From the NCBI RefSeq assembly GCF_900110415.1, contig NZ_FODR01000001.1, positions 1,054,001-1,118,000 of the forward strand: DNA of 64,000 nt, in the 5' to 3' direction. Both the position numbers and the translations under genes were made by a program. Positions 27,559 through 37,253 of this stretch are shown piece after piece. This DNA is from Mucilaginibacter sp. OK283 (GTDB taxonomy: Bacteria > Bacteroidota > Bacteroidia > Sphingobacteriales > Sphingobacteriaceae). How positions within the stretch are numbered: position 1 is the stretch's first letter; the number at the start of each line of letters is the position of its first letter. A model generated the notes under the pieces. It saw nothing but the letters and a program-made list of their open reading frames with translations. It did no database searches and was not told the DNA's origin.

Positions 27559-28143
27559 ATGTACGATTATATTAGTGGTAAACTGGTTTCTAAAAACCCA
27601 TCGCATGTTGTTATTGATGCCGGCGGTGTAGGTTATCACATTAATATATCGGTAAATACATATTCAAGGCTTGGCGCCGATGAAAGCTGTAAGCTATACA
27701 TATGGCAACATGTAAAAGAAGATGCGCTCACCCTGTACGGCTTTGCCGATGATGGTGAGCGCCGCTTGTTTATGCACCTGATTTCGATATCTGGCATCGG
27801 GCCAAATACAGGCCGTATGATGTTGTCGTCTATAACACCTGCCGAGATCCAGGCAGCCATAGTGAGCGGTAATGTTTCGCTTATCCAACGGATAAAAGGG
27901 ATCGGACCTAAATCAGCACAAAGAATCATTTTAGAACTCCAGGATAAGCTACGTAAAGAAGGGCCTGACACCTTAACTGTAGTGCCGGTAAATAAAACCG
28001 CTAAAGATGAAGCACTTACTGCATTGGTAATGCTTGGCTTTGCACGCAATACTGCCGAAAAGGTTTTGGAACAGGAAATGAATAAAAATAGCGGCGATTT
28101 AACTGTTGAACAACTTATTAAATTCGCTTTAAAAACCTTATAA
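27559..28143 (+). CDS. ruvA: Holliday junction branch migration protein RuvA
   Basis: RuvA binds four-way junctions and loads the RuvB motor. The OB fold is at residues 1-65 (MYDYISGKLVSKNPSHVVID), the two helix-hairpin-helix motifs include SGIGPNTGRMML and IKGIGPKSAQRIILELQDKL, and the C-terminal domain that contacts RuvB is at about 145-194. ruvB and ruvC are not in the window. sprA begins 25 nt after its stop, so the two may be co-transcribed. Confidence 0.96.
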   Translation: MYDYISGKLVSKNPSHVVIDAGGVGYHINISVNTYSRLGADESCKLYIWQHVKEDALTLYGFADDGERRLFMHLISISGIGPNTGRMMLSSITPAEIQAAIVSGNVSLIQRIKGIGPKSAQRIILELQDKLRKEGPDTLTVVPVNKTAKDEALTALVMLGFARNTAEKVLEQEMNKNSGDLTVEQLIKFALKTL

Positions 28144-28168
28144 TTACGTATAAATTTCGACTTGACTT

Positions 28169-31100
28169 TTGATTAGAATATTTACTTATAATATTATTAT
28201 AAGTGTATTGGTAATTCTCACTTTCGGTGTGCTTAACGGCGCTTATGCGCAGCAGATACCGAAAATAAGGACCGATACGACTCAAAAAAGCGCACCAATG
28301 GACTTAGCCCAACCCAAAAATGTTAGGGTCAGGGAAGGTATTTTTAGTTCCGATCCTCCGGGGCTTGTGCGTACAGTTGAATATGACGCCGCCACAAACC
28401 GCTATATTTTGTACGAACGTGTGGGTAACCTGCTCTACCGCCCGCCGCAGTACCTCACTTTTGCGCAGTATTTAAAGCTTACAGATAAATCAAAGCAGCG
28501 TAATTACTACAAGCAACTGGCAGATAACTATGCCTATGACTCGCAGCAGCCGGGCTTTATTCCTATCATCAAAGTAAGAAGCCGCACTTTTGAGCAAATT
28601 TTCGGTAGCCAGAATATCGATATCCGTCCGCAGGGATCAGCCGAGATGATATTGGCCGGGCAGGTAAACAAAAATGAAAATCCGTTATTTAACACCCGCC
28701 AGCGCAAGCAGTTCAATTTTAATTTCGATCAGAAAATTCAACTAAACGTAACCGGTAATATAGGCGATAAATTAAAAATTACCACCAATTACAATACCGA
28801 TGCGCAGTTTCAGTTTGAAAACCAGGTAAAGCTGGATTACACCGGCTCGCCCGACGAAATCATCCAAAAGATAGAAGCAGGTACCGTGAGTATGCCGCTG
28901 CCTACCACACTGATAACCGGCAGCCAGGCGCTTTTTGGCGTAAAAACCAAATTGAAATTTGGAAGGTTGGATATCACCAGTATTTTATCGCAACAACGGT
29001 CACAGTCAAAAACCATTACTATAACCAATGGCTCCCAACAAGGCGAGTTCAGGCTAACCCCTGCGGATTACGAGGCCAATAAGCACTTTTTTTTATCACA
29101 GTATTTTCGCAATAATTATAACAAGGCGCTGGCCAATATCCCGATCATTAGTTCAAATATTAACATTACAAAAATTGAGGTTTGGACAACTAACCGAACC
29201 AATGTAACCACCGATTCAAGGGATATATTAGCTTTCCTTGACCTGGGCGAAAATAAACCATATAATACATCAAAGATACAAGGCGGGGCCGGCTTTAGCG
29301 GTTTGCCCGCCGGTTTTAAGGGCCCCGGCTTTGCACAGCAATCCAATTCTTTATTAAATAATTTACCAGCGGATGCAAGACATACCAACTCAAACGCCGT
29401 AGCCAGTTATTTTCAATCAACAGGTAATACAGATAACTATGCTAAGCTAACTTACGCCCGCAAGCTTACCGATAAAGAATATACACTGCACCCGCAATTG
29501 GGCTACATCTCTCTCAATTATCCTTTAAATAACGACGAGGTTTTGGCGGTTGCCTATCAATACACTATCAACGGTGTACAGTACCAGGTGGGTGAATTTA
29601 GCAGCGATGTGGCGGTTGATCCCAATACGCCTAAAGTGTTATTTGTAAAATTGCTAAAAAACGAACTGCTGAAAACCAATTTGCCATCCTGGGATCTGAT
29701 GATGAAAAACATCTACTCGCTGGGCGCGTTCCAGATTGCTCCAACAAATTTTAAATTGACGGTGACCCGCCTGGACGATAAATCGGGGATCGAAAAAACG
29801 GTGATGGAGGAGGGGGCCAACCTTAAAGGCAAATTGTGGCTGCAGGTTGCAGGGCTTGATAATCTTGATCAGCAAAGCGCTAAACAACCTGACGGGTATT
29901 TCGACTTTTTGGAAGGCGTTACCATCGACTCGCAAAACGGCCGCATCTCGTTTCCAACCATTGAACCTTTTGGGTCCGATCTGGCTGCCAAATTTAACGC
30001 CGGCGAAACGGACCTTACCAAGCGTTACGTATACCAGCAGTTGTACGATTCTACGAAAACTATAGCACAGCAATATTTTCCGGCCTTAAACCGCTATGTC
30101 ATTAAAGGTACTTACACTTCAACCGGCGGATCAGAATACCAGCTGAATGCCGTGAATATTCCACAGGGTTCAGTAACAGTAACTGCTGGCCAGCTTAAAT
30201 TGACTGAGGGCACAGATTATACGGTTGATTACAACTCCGGCCGGATCAGGATCTTGAATCAGGCCTTGCTGTCGTCGGGCCAAACCATCAGCGTAAAGCT
30301 GGAGAATAATGAGTTGTTTGGGGTTCAGCAAAAGTCATTATACGGATCGAGGTTTGATTACCATGTGAACGATAAACTGAATTTGGGCGGTACGCTGATG
30401 CACCTTACCGAGCAGCCTATTACTCAAAATGAAACAGCAGGCGAGGAGTCAATCTCCAACACCATATGGGGTTTTGATGTTAACTACAGTTCAGATTCGC
30501 GGATGCTTACCCGCCTGGTTGATAAAATACCGCTGATCCACACCAAGGCGCCATCATCGGTTACCTTTTCGGGCGAGTTTGCACAGTTATTGCCCGGTAG
30601 CCCCGGGGCGTTAAATTTTGCAGGCTCAAAAAACGGTACATCATACCTGGATGATTTTGAAAACAGCCAATCCGTCATCGATATAAAAAGCGCCAATGCC
30701 TGGCAAATTTCGGGTACGCCGCAATTGTTCCCTGAAGCCAGCCGGTTTGACGACCTGAGCTATGGTTACAACCGCGCCCGCCTGGCATTTTATAATATCG
30801 ACCCTATATTTTACACCAATTCAAATAACATCGCCATATCCAGGGCGGACTTATCCAATCATTACGCAAGGCAGGTCCTGGAGCAGGAAGTATTCCCTTA
30901 CAAGCAGTCGAGCACCGGGCAGCCATTAACCCTGGCTACTCTGAATATGGCATTTTATCCCAATGTGCGCGGTCCGTACAACTATACTACTACAGGCTTT
31001 AATCCTGATGGTACTTTGCAAAATCCAAAAACACGCTGGGGCGGTATGTTCAGGAAACTGGAAACCAATGATTTTGAATCGTTAAACGTATCATACATTG

Positions 31101-34100
31101 AGTTTTGGGTGCTCGATCCCTTTATTTACAAACCCAACTCGGCAGGCGGCGACTTGTATTTTAACTTAGGCAGCGTATCTGAAGATATATTGAAAGATGG
31201 CCGTAAAAGCCTGGAGAACAGTTTGCCCGTGAACGGCGATGTTACCCAGGTTGACGAAACTAACTGGGGTAGGGTATCTAAACTACAGCCGGTTATTAAC
31301 GCTTTTGACAATAACCCCGATGCGCGCCGTTTGCAGGATGTGGGCCTGGATGGGTTGAATGATGCCGACGAGCAGAAGAAATTTGCGTCGGTAGTTACCC
31401 AGGTTAAAGGGCAACTGAGCGGGCAGGCGGCCACCAATTTTGCTAATGACCCGTCATCAGACGATTATCAATACTACCAGGGATCGGCACTTGACCAGGC
31501 AAGGTTAGGTATTCTTGACCGTTATAGCAAGTACAACGGTACCGATGGCAACTCCAAAACATCGCAACAATCGCAAGCGGAACTGGGTATTCAAAATTCG
31601 GCATCAACCTCGTTACCCGACGGCGAGGATATTAACCGCGATAATAACATGAGCCAGGAAGATTCGTACTTTCAGTACAAAGTATCTATCCGCCCTGGCG
31701 ATATGGTTGTTGGGCAAAACAACATCAGCGATAAGGTAACGGCCAATGTTAAGCTGCCCGATGGTACAACACAATCAGTAAACTGGTACCAGTTCAGGAT
31801 TCCGATTACGGATTACCAAAGCAAGGTGGGTAATATTGGCGATTTTAAAGCCATTCGTTTTATGCGGATGTTCATGACCAATTTTGCCGATACCGCCATC
31901 CTCCGCTTCGCGACATTAGAATTGGTGCGCGGCGAATGGCGGGCTTTTAATATCGAGAGAAATCCGCTTAATGTTATTGCCGATCCATCGATCAGCAACC
32001 CTCCTTTAGATAACTCGACACTCGATGTGCAGGCAGTGAATATCGAGGAGAATGGTAACCGTACGCCAATCCCTTACGTGGTACCGCCGGGTATTCAGCG
32101 GCAGCGTAATTATAATAACCTACAAACAAATACCAAGCTGAACGAGCAATCGTTATCATTAAATGTAAAAAGCCTGCGCGATGGTTATTCAAGGGCGGCT
32201 TTCCGGACATTTTATAACGATTTGCGCAAATACAAACGCGTACAAATGTTTGTGCACGCTGAAGGCGAGTTACTGAAAGATGATGACCTGAACGCGTTTT
32301 TACGCCTTGGCGTTGATTACCAGGATAACTATTACGAATACGAAGTGCCATTAAAAATTACGCAGCCGGGCACCAGCAGTCCTGATGCTATATGGCCCGA
32401 CGCTAATGCCATCGACCTGGAGCTTGGCTTGCTTACCCGTGCAAAGCTTGCCCGCAACCACAGCAACATAGCCTTTAACCAGGTATTTAAATATACCGAA
32501 GGCACCCAAACTGTGTATATAAAAGGCCAGCCCGACTTAAGCCGCCTGCGTACCATCATGATTGGTGTGCGTAACCCTTTAAAAGGCAGCCAGGCAACCG
32601 GTACAGATGATGGGCTGGATAAAACAGGTACGGTTTGGTTTGATGAACTGCGCTTAACTGATTTTGATCAGCGTGGCGGCTGGGCCGCCACTGCCAGACT
32701 GGATACCAAACTGGCCGATTTTGCCGATGTTACCGTATCGGGCAGTAAAACAAGCATAGGTTTTGGAACGCTGGACTCGCGGTTGAACGACAGGAGCCAG
32801 AGTGATAACCAGGTTTACGATATATCGGCCACTGCCGAGTTAGGTAAGTTTTTTCCGGCTAAAAGCGGGATCAGCATTCCAGCCTATATCAATTTATCAT
32901 CGCAAAAAAGTATGCCTCAATATGATCCGGGGTCACCCGATATTGAATTGAAGCAATCGCTTGCCGCAGCCACCAGCACTAAAGAACGTGACTCGATAAG
33001 GAACGCTGCGGTTGATTATACTTTCAGGAAGAGCTTCAACTTTACCAATGTACATAAAACAAAGCTTGACCCTACAGCTAAAAACCATGTTTGGGACATT
33101 GAGAACCTGAGCGCCAGCTATGCGTTTACACAATTTACCCATCATGATTTTACCACCCAAAGTGATTTGGAGAAAACTTATCATCTAACCCTTGCTTATA
33201 ACTTTACCAATGCGCCCAAATATTATAATCCATTTGCCAAAATCATCAAAAGCAATTTATTGGCGCTGGCTCGCGACTTTAACTTTAGTATACTGCCATC
33301 AAGGTTAAACTTCAGTATTAACTTTGATCGTTTTTATTCGGAAAATACCTTGCGGGATAACGACCCTAACAATTTTATCCCTGTACCTACCACTACATTT
33401 AATAAGTATTTTAACATTACCAGGGTTTACGGAATAGGCTGGAATTTATCAAAATCCTTATCGTTAGATATTGATGCCACCAACCTATCGGTAGTTGATG
33501 AGCCGGCGGGGCGCATTAATGGATTAAAGCGCGATACCCTTTGGGATAACCTTAAAAAGCTGGGCCGCACTACCAACTACAACCACACCATCAATATAAA
33601 CTATACCCTGCCTATCAACAAGATACCGGGACTGGATTGGACGTCGGTAACTACCCGGTACAGCACGCACTTTAACTGGCAAACCCAGCCCTTGTTTGCC
33701 ATCAATGATCCATCATATGATGTGGGCAACAGCATCAGCAACCTGCGTGAGATACAGGTTAACCCTACTTTAAATATGGTATCGCTGTATAATAAGTTCC
33801 CGTTCATCCGCAAGGCTGCTAACCCAAATTCGCCGGGAGGGTTGGGTAAAGTATTAATAGGGCTGCTTACCAGTGTTAAAAATGTAAGTGCCACTTACTC
33901 GCGTAAACAAGGCACATATTTGCCGGGCTACCTACCGCAATCAGGAATTTTTGGCCAAAATGCCGATTATAACGCGCCGGGTATCGGGTTTTTATTGGGC
34001 AGCCAAACCGATATACGCGCCAAAGCTGTAGCCAACGGGTGGATAACTACCGATACCCTGCAAAATCAATTGTATACCACATCGCTTAATGAGGATATGC

Positions 34101-35203
34101 ATTTCAGGGGCGTTATTGAACCATTTAAAGGCCTCAAGATTGACCTTATCGCTTTTAAAACACAGGATCATAACTACCAATCAAACTTTAAATACCTGGC
34201 CGCAACCAACAGTATTGAATCATTAAGCCCGGTTACCACGGGTAATTATAGTATCTCGTATTTAACTATAGGTACGGCGTTCAAAAAAACCACGGGTATT
34301 GATAACAAATCGCCACTGTTTCAGCAGTTGTTGGCCAACCGTACCATTATATCGCAAAGATTGGCCGCCCAAAACCCTAATTCAACACAACTGATAGATT
34401 CGGCCGGTTTTAGGGACGGATATGGACAAAATTCGCAAAACGTGCTGGTGCCTGCGTTTTTGGCTGCCTATACCGGCAAAAAGGCAGCGAAGGCCAGCAC
34501 ATCACAATTTCCTAAAATACCTATCCCCAACTGGGATATCAGGTACAGCGGCCTGGCCAAAATCCCTTTCTTTGCCGATGTTTTCGACTCCTTCGATCTG
34601 AGCCACGGTTACAGGTCGTCGTACAACGTAAATGGTTTTACTACGCTGTTGCAATACCGCGAGGCGGCCGGCGCAAGTAGCGCGCGCGATTTAAATAATG
34701 ATTTTTTACCGCTTTACCAGTTTTCGCAGGTTACCATATTTGAGCAGTTTGTGCCTTTACTGGGCGCTAGCGCGAGGTTTAAAAATAGTATGACGGCCAA
34801 CGTTGAGTTCAGGCAGAGCCGTACACTGAGCCTGAGCCTGCTCAATAGCCAGCTGGCGCAGCAGAACGAAAGAATTATTGTTTTTGGTTTCGGCTATCAT
34901 ACCAAAAATTTCCACTTCCCATTCGGATTGCTTCCGGGAGGCAGCCCTAAGGATGTTAACTTTAAACTCGATTTCTCGCTGCGCGACAACAAAACGCTCA
35001 TTTACCGTGCCGATGTAGAAGCAGCAGAAATTTCGTCCGGCGCGCAAAACATTACCGTAAGGCCATCCATCGATTATGTGATAAACCAGCGTTTTAACCT
35101 CAACCTGTTTTACGATTCAAACATCACCCGGCCATACACCTCGCAAACGTTTAATACCGCGTTTACCAATTTTGGCATCAACCTGAAATTATTATTGCAA
35201 TAA
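28169..35203 (+). CDS. sprA: SprA, type IX secretion system outer-membrane translocon
   Basis: A 2344-residue protein with a signal peptide (residues about 1-26, ending AYAQ) and the repetitive beta-strand pattern of a very large outer-membrane barrel. Length, the early YDAATNRYILYERVGNLLYRP block and many internal landmarks match SprA (Sov in Porphyromonas), the translocon through which T9SS cargo crosses the outer membrane and which is needed for gliding in motile relatives. The start is TTG at 28169; no ATG fits the signal peptide. It converges with the AsmA-like gene, with an inverted repeat between them. Other gld/por genes are not in the window. Confidence 0.95.
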   Translation: MIRIFTYNIIISVLVILTFGVLNGAYAQQIPKIRTDTTQKSAPMDLAQPKNVRVREGIFSSDPPGLVRTVEYDAATNRYILYERVGNLLYRPPQYLTFAQYLKLTDKSKQRNYYKQLADNYAYDSQQPGFIPIIKVRSRTFEQIFGSQNIDIRPQGSAEMILAGQVNKNENPLFNTRQRKQFNFNFDQKIQLNVTGNIGDKLKITTNYNTDAQFQFENQVKLDYTGSPDEIIQKIEAGTVSMPLPTTLITGSQALFGVKTKLKFGRLDITSILSQQRSQSKTITITNGSQQGEFRLTPADYEANKHFFLSQYFRNNYNKALANIPIISSNINITKIEVWTTNRTNVTTDSRDILAFLDLGENKPYNTSKIQGGAGFSGLPAGFKGPGFAQQSNSLLNNLPADARHTNSNAVASYFQSTGNTDNYAKLTYARKLTDKEYTLHPQLGYISLNYPLNNDEVLAVAYQYTINGVQYQVGEFSSDVAVDPNTPKVLFVKLLKNELLKTNLPSWDLMMKNIYSLGAFQIAPTNFKLTVTRLDDKSGIEKTVMEEGANLKGKLWLQVAGLDNLDQQSAKQPDGYFDFLEGVTIDSQNGRISFPTIEPFGSDLAAKFNAGETDLTKRYVYQQLYDSTKTIAQQYFPALNRYVIKGTYTSTGGSEYQLNAVNIPQGSVTVTAGQLKLTEGTDYTVDYNSGRIRILNQALLSSGQTISVKLENNELFGVQQKSLYGSRFDYHVNDKLNLGGTLMHLTEQPITQNETAGEESISNTIWGFDVNYSSDSRMLTRLVDKIPLIHTKAPSSVTFSGEFAQLLPGSPGALNFAGSKNGTSYLDDFENSQSVIDIKSANAWQISGTPQLFPEASRFDDLSYGYNRARLAFYNIDPIFYTNSNNIAISRADLSNHYARQVLEQEVFPYKQSSTGQPLTLATLNMAFYPNVRGPYNYTTTGFNPDGTLQNPKTRWGGMFRKLETNDFESLNVSYIEFWVLDPFIYKPNSAGGDLYFNLGSVSEDILKDGRKSLENSLPVNGDVTQVDETNWGRVSKLQPVINAFDNNPDARRLQDVGLDGLNDADEQKKFASVVTQVKGQLSGQAATNFANDPSSDDYQYYQGSALDQARLGILDRYSKYNGTDGNSKTSQQSQAELGIQNSASTSLPDGEDINRDNNMSQEDSYFQYKVSIRPGDMVVGQNNISDKVTANVKLPDGTTQSVNWYQFRIPITDYQSKVGNIGDFKAIRFMRMFMTNFADTAILRFATLELVRGEWRAFNIERNPLNVIADPSISNPPLDNSTLDVQAVNIEENGNRTPIPYVVPPGIQRQRNYNNLQTNTKLNEQSLSLNVKSLRDGYSRAAFRTFYNDLRKYKRVQMFVHAEGELLKDDDLNAFLRLGVDYQDNYYEYEVPLKITQPGTSSPDAIWPDANAIDLELGLLTRAKLARNHSNIAFNQVFKYTEGTQTVYIKGQPDLSRLRTIMIGVRNPLKGSQATGTDDGLDKTGTVWFDELRLTDFDQRGGWAATARLDTKLADFADVTVSGSKTSIGFGTLDSRLNDRSQSDNQVYDISATAELGKFFPAKSGISIPAYINLSSQKSMPQYDPGSPDIELKQSLAAATSTKERDSIRNAAVDYTFRKSFNFTNVHKTKLDPTAKNHVWDIENLSASYAFTQFTHHDFTTQSDLEKTYHLTLAYNFTNAPKYYNPFAKIIKSNLLALARDFNFSILPSRLNFSINFDRFYSENTLRDNDPNNFIPVPTTTFNKYFNITRVYGIGWNLSKSLSLDIDATNLSVVDEPAGRINGLKRDTLWDNLKKLGRTTNYNHTININYTLPINKIPGLDWTSVTTRYSTHFNWQTQPLFAINDPSYDVGNSISNLREIQVNPTLNMVSLYNKFPFIRKAANPNSPGGLGKVLIGLLTSVKNVSATYSRKQGTYLPGYLPQSGIFGQNADYNAPGIGFLLGSQTDIRAKAVANGWITTDTLQNQLYTTSLNEDMHFRGVIEPFKGLKIDLIAFKTQDHNYQSNFKYLAATNSIESLSPVTTGNYSISYLTIGTAFKKTTGIDNKSPLFQQLLANRTIISQRLAAQNPNSTQLIDSAGFRDGYGQNSQNVLVPAFLAAYTGKKAAKASTSQFPKIPIPNWDIRYSGLAKIPFFADVFDSFDLSHGYRSSYNVNGFTTLLQYREAAGASSARDLNNDFLPLYQFSQVTIFEQFVPLLGASARFKNSMTANVEFRQSRTLSLSLLNSQLAQQNERIIVFGFGYHTKNFHFPFGLLPGGSPKDVNFKLDFSLRDNKTLIYRADVEAAEISSGAQNITVRPSIDYVINQRFNLNLFYDSNITRPYTSQTFNTAFTNFGINLKLLLQ

Positions 35204-35214
35204 ATTAAAACTGA

Positions 35215-35298
35215 TTTGAAAATTTGAGAATTTGAAGGTTTGAAAATGCATTGTCAACCCCTTTATTTTTCAAATTCTCAAATCTTCAAATTTTCAAA
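35215..35298. repeat. inverted repeat of 8-nt units between convergent genes
   Basis: Each arm has four 8-nt units (left 35215-35246, right 35267-35298) of TTTGAAAA, TTTGAGAA or TTTGAAGR type. The arms are near-perfect complements over 32 bp with a 20-nt centre. The element separates the convergent sprA and AsmA-like genes, and the latter's stop codon (35294-35296) lies in the last unit. A bidirectional terminator role is plausible. Confidence 0.85.
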
Positions 35299-37099
35299 TC
35301 GAATTGATTTCCTTTGCCGCCTTTTTATCGGCCCTCCGTTTTTTACGCTCGGCTTTCCTTACTAATCTTTCCTGCTTGTTTTTTTTGTGTTCCGTTAGGC
35401 GCCCCATCGCAGCTTGCTGTGATTTTTCATCCAGACCGGCGCATTCTTTTATGCCCTGTAATAACGTGCGCCAAACGGTTTTAAAAAACGGCGAGTCTTT
35501 TGGCCGCAAATAATTAACATCCGAAAATCGGGGCGCTTTGCCTGCAACATCCGGGTTATTGCGTTTTATAACAAACAGGTTGGCAAATATGGATATCAGC
35601 TGTTGCTTTTTTAAGCGGTTGTTGGCGGTGTCGGCTTCCAGGATGGATACTTTTAAATCGTTATATAACAATGCTATCCGGCCTTTAAAAGCCTTGCGGT
35701 TGGCGTGGATATCAAAATTAAATTGGTTGATATTGCCCGATGTTATTTTGAGCATGGCCAGCGGCACAGTTGCCTGGTTAAGCTTGTTGGCCACCATATT
35801 GCCCAACGATCCGTTATAGTTGAATGAGCCATCAGCATCGGTTAAATTAAACAGGAACTGCACGTCCAGTCGCCCACGGTTCATGAAATAGCTGCTAAGG
35901 CGGACATCAGTAATGTTGTTTTTGGCAATTGCTACCTTGTTTGTAGTAACATTATGAAACTCGCCGCTGGTGTTATTAAATTCTACCGATCCCGTTTTTT
36001 TCGTCTCTGCATTAAATTCCGAATATGATACCTCGATGTGTTTTAACCGGATAGTATCTATTGTCAGGTCGGTATCTGTGTTACGTACCAACACATTGGG
36101 GAAGGTGGATACTTGATCTGCCGTCACCCGCTTACTTTTGTTGGGGTTGCCAAACACCCTTAAGTCGCCATCGGCAAGGTCAAGGCTTGATGCTTTAAGG
36201 CGCCGGTATTTATGGTAATTCAAAAAATCGAAGTTGTTGAGTTGTAATGAATCAACCCCCAGGGTAAAGCTGTCGCTTTGGCTTTTGTTAAAAAACAGGT
36301 CGTTTTTTGCGGCCTGCAATTGCAGGCCCCTAATGTTGAGCCTGGAGTACATGGTTGATAGCCTAAGGTAATTTATTTTATAATCGTACAACCCATTGTC
36401 GGTTTTGCCGCTATAATTATTAAGCTCCATAACAATATCCTTGCAGTACAACAGCCGCGATTTGTCAGTCTGGGTCGCCGAGTCGATCAGGAGGTCGGTA
36501 GCGCTTAGGTTCATCTCTTTAAGAGTAGATATAACCACCTTATGGCCCGAGTAATCCTCATACTTAAATTTCACATCGTTAAAGTAAATCTGGCCTACGC
36601 TTATGGAGCGTAGGGCTTTGGAAACTTTTTGCCAGGTTGTCTGGTAATCCTTTAAAACGGTATCCTGTGTATGGTTAAGCGTGTAGCTAACATTCAACTC
36701 GGGCTCGTTCAAAATAATTTGGCTGATATTTAACTTATGCCTGAAATAATAACTAAAGGGGTGAATATGTTTTAAAATTAGTTTTTTTACATGCAGGGTC
36801 ACCAGGTTATTTGGCGCTATGTGCTGCTGTTTTTTGCGGTTGTACACCACAGTATCCGGTATAAGACTGATATTATATATGGTAACTTTTCCTTCTAATA
36901 AATGCAGCTCGGCTTTGGTAAAGTCGGCGTGGTACAGGCTATCGCTGCCGGTTAAAACAGCCTCACGCACCTGCGTGGCCAAAATGGGGGCCAGGTAGTG
37001 GTTAAGTATAAGGGCTATTATAAAAACAATGAGTACCGGTACCAATACAAAGCTAAATGCTATTTTTTGCCATTTGTGCCTTAAGAAATTCAGCTTCAT
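35294..37099 (-). CDS. AsmA-like membrane-anchored envelope protein
   Basis: A 601-residue protein with an N-terminal membrane anchor (about residues 10-34) and a long periplasmic part made of short amphipathic strands. Features such as LHLLEGKVTIYNISLIPDT and LRLSTMYSRLNIRGLQL resemble the AsmA/DUF748 group of bridge-like proteins that span or border the envelope and have been linked to lipid transport. The last 40 residues are very basic (RKAERKKRRADKKAAKE), which is odd for a periplasmic end. Assignment to AsmA-like is by layout and pattern only. Confidence 0.6.
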   Translation of the reverse strand: MKLNFLRHKWQKIAFSFVLVPVLIVFIIALILNHYLAPILATQVREAVLTGSDSLYHADFTKAELHLLEGKVTIYNISLIPDTVVYNRKKQQHIAPNNLVTLHVKKLILKHIHPFSYYFRHKLNISQIILNEPELNVSYTLNHTQDTVLKDYQTTWQKVSKALRSISVGQIYFNDVKFKYEDYSGHKVVISTLKEMNLSATDLLIDSATQTDKSRLLYCKDIVMELNNYSGKTDNGLYDYKINYLRLSTMYSRLNIRGLQLQAAKNDLFFNKSQSDSFTLGVDSLQLNNFDFLNYHKYRRLKASSLDLADGDLRVFGNPNKSKRVTADQVSTFPNVLVRNTDTDLTIDTIRLKHIEVSYSEFNAETKKTGSVEFNNTSGEFHNVTTNKVAIAKNNITDVRLSSYFMNRGRLDVQFLFNLTDADGSFNYNGSLGNMVANKLNQATVPLAMLKITSGNINQFNFDIHANRKAFKGRIALLYNDLKVSILEADTANNRLKKQQLISIFANLFVIKRNNPDVAGKAPRFSDVNYLRPKDSPFFKTVWRTLLQGIKECAGLDEKSQQAAMGRLTEHKKNKQERLVRKAERKKRRADKKAAKEINSI

Positions 37100-37226
37100 T
37101 TATAAATATCCGTTTACTTTTATGGTGTTACTGGTACGCTTATACGTATAGAATCAGAAATATAACAATATTTTTTTGATTTTGTTAAATGCTGACAATA
37201 TGTCATTCGCGTATTTAAATTTTGTG

Positions 37227-37234
37227 TATTTTTG
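37227..37234 (+). promoter_or_regulatory. -7 box TATTTTTG for miaB
   Basis: TATTTTTG followed by C matches TAnnTTTG and ends 19 nt before the ATG at 37254. This argues against the upstream in-frame ATG at 37176 as the translation start. Confidence 0.55.
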
Positions 37235-37253
37235 CAAACTAATTTTTAATGGA

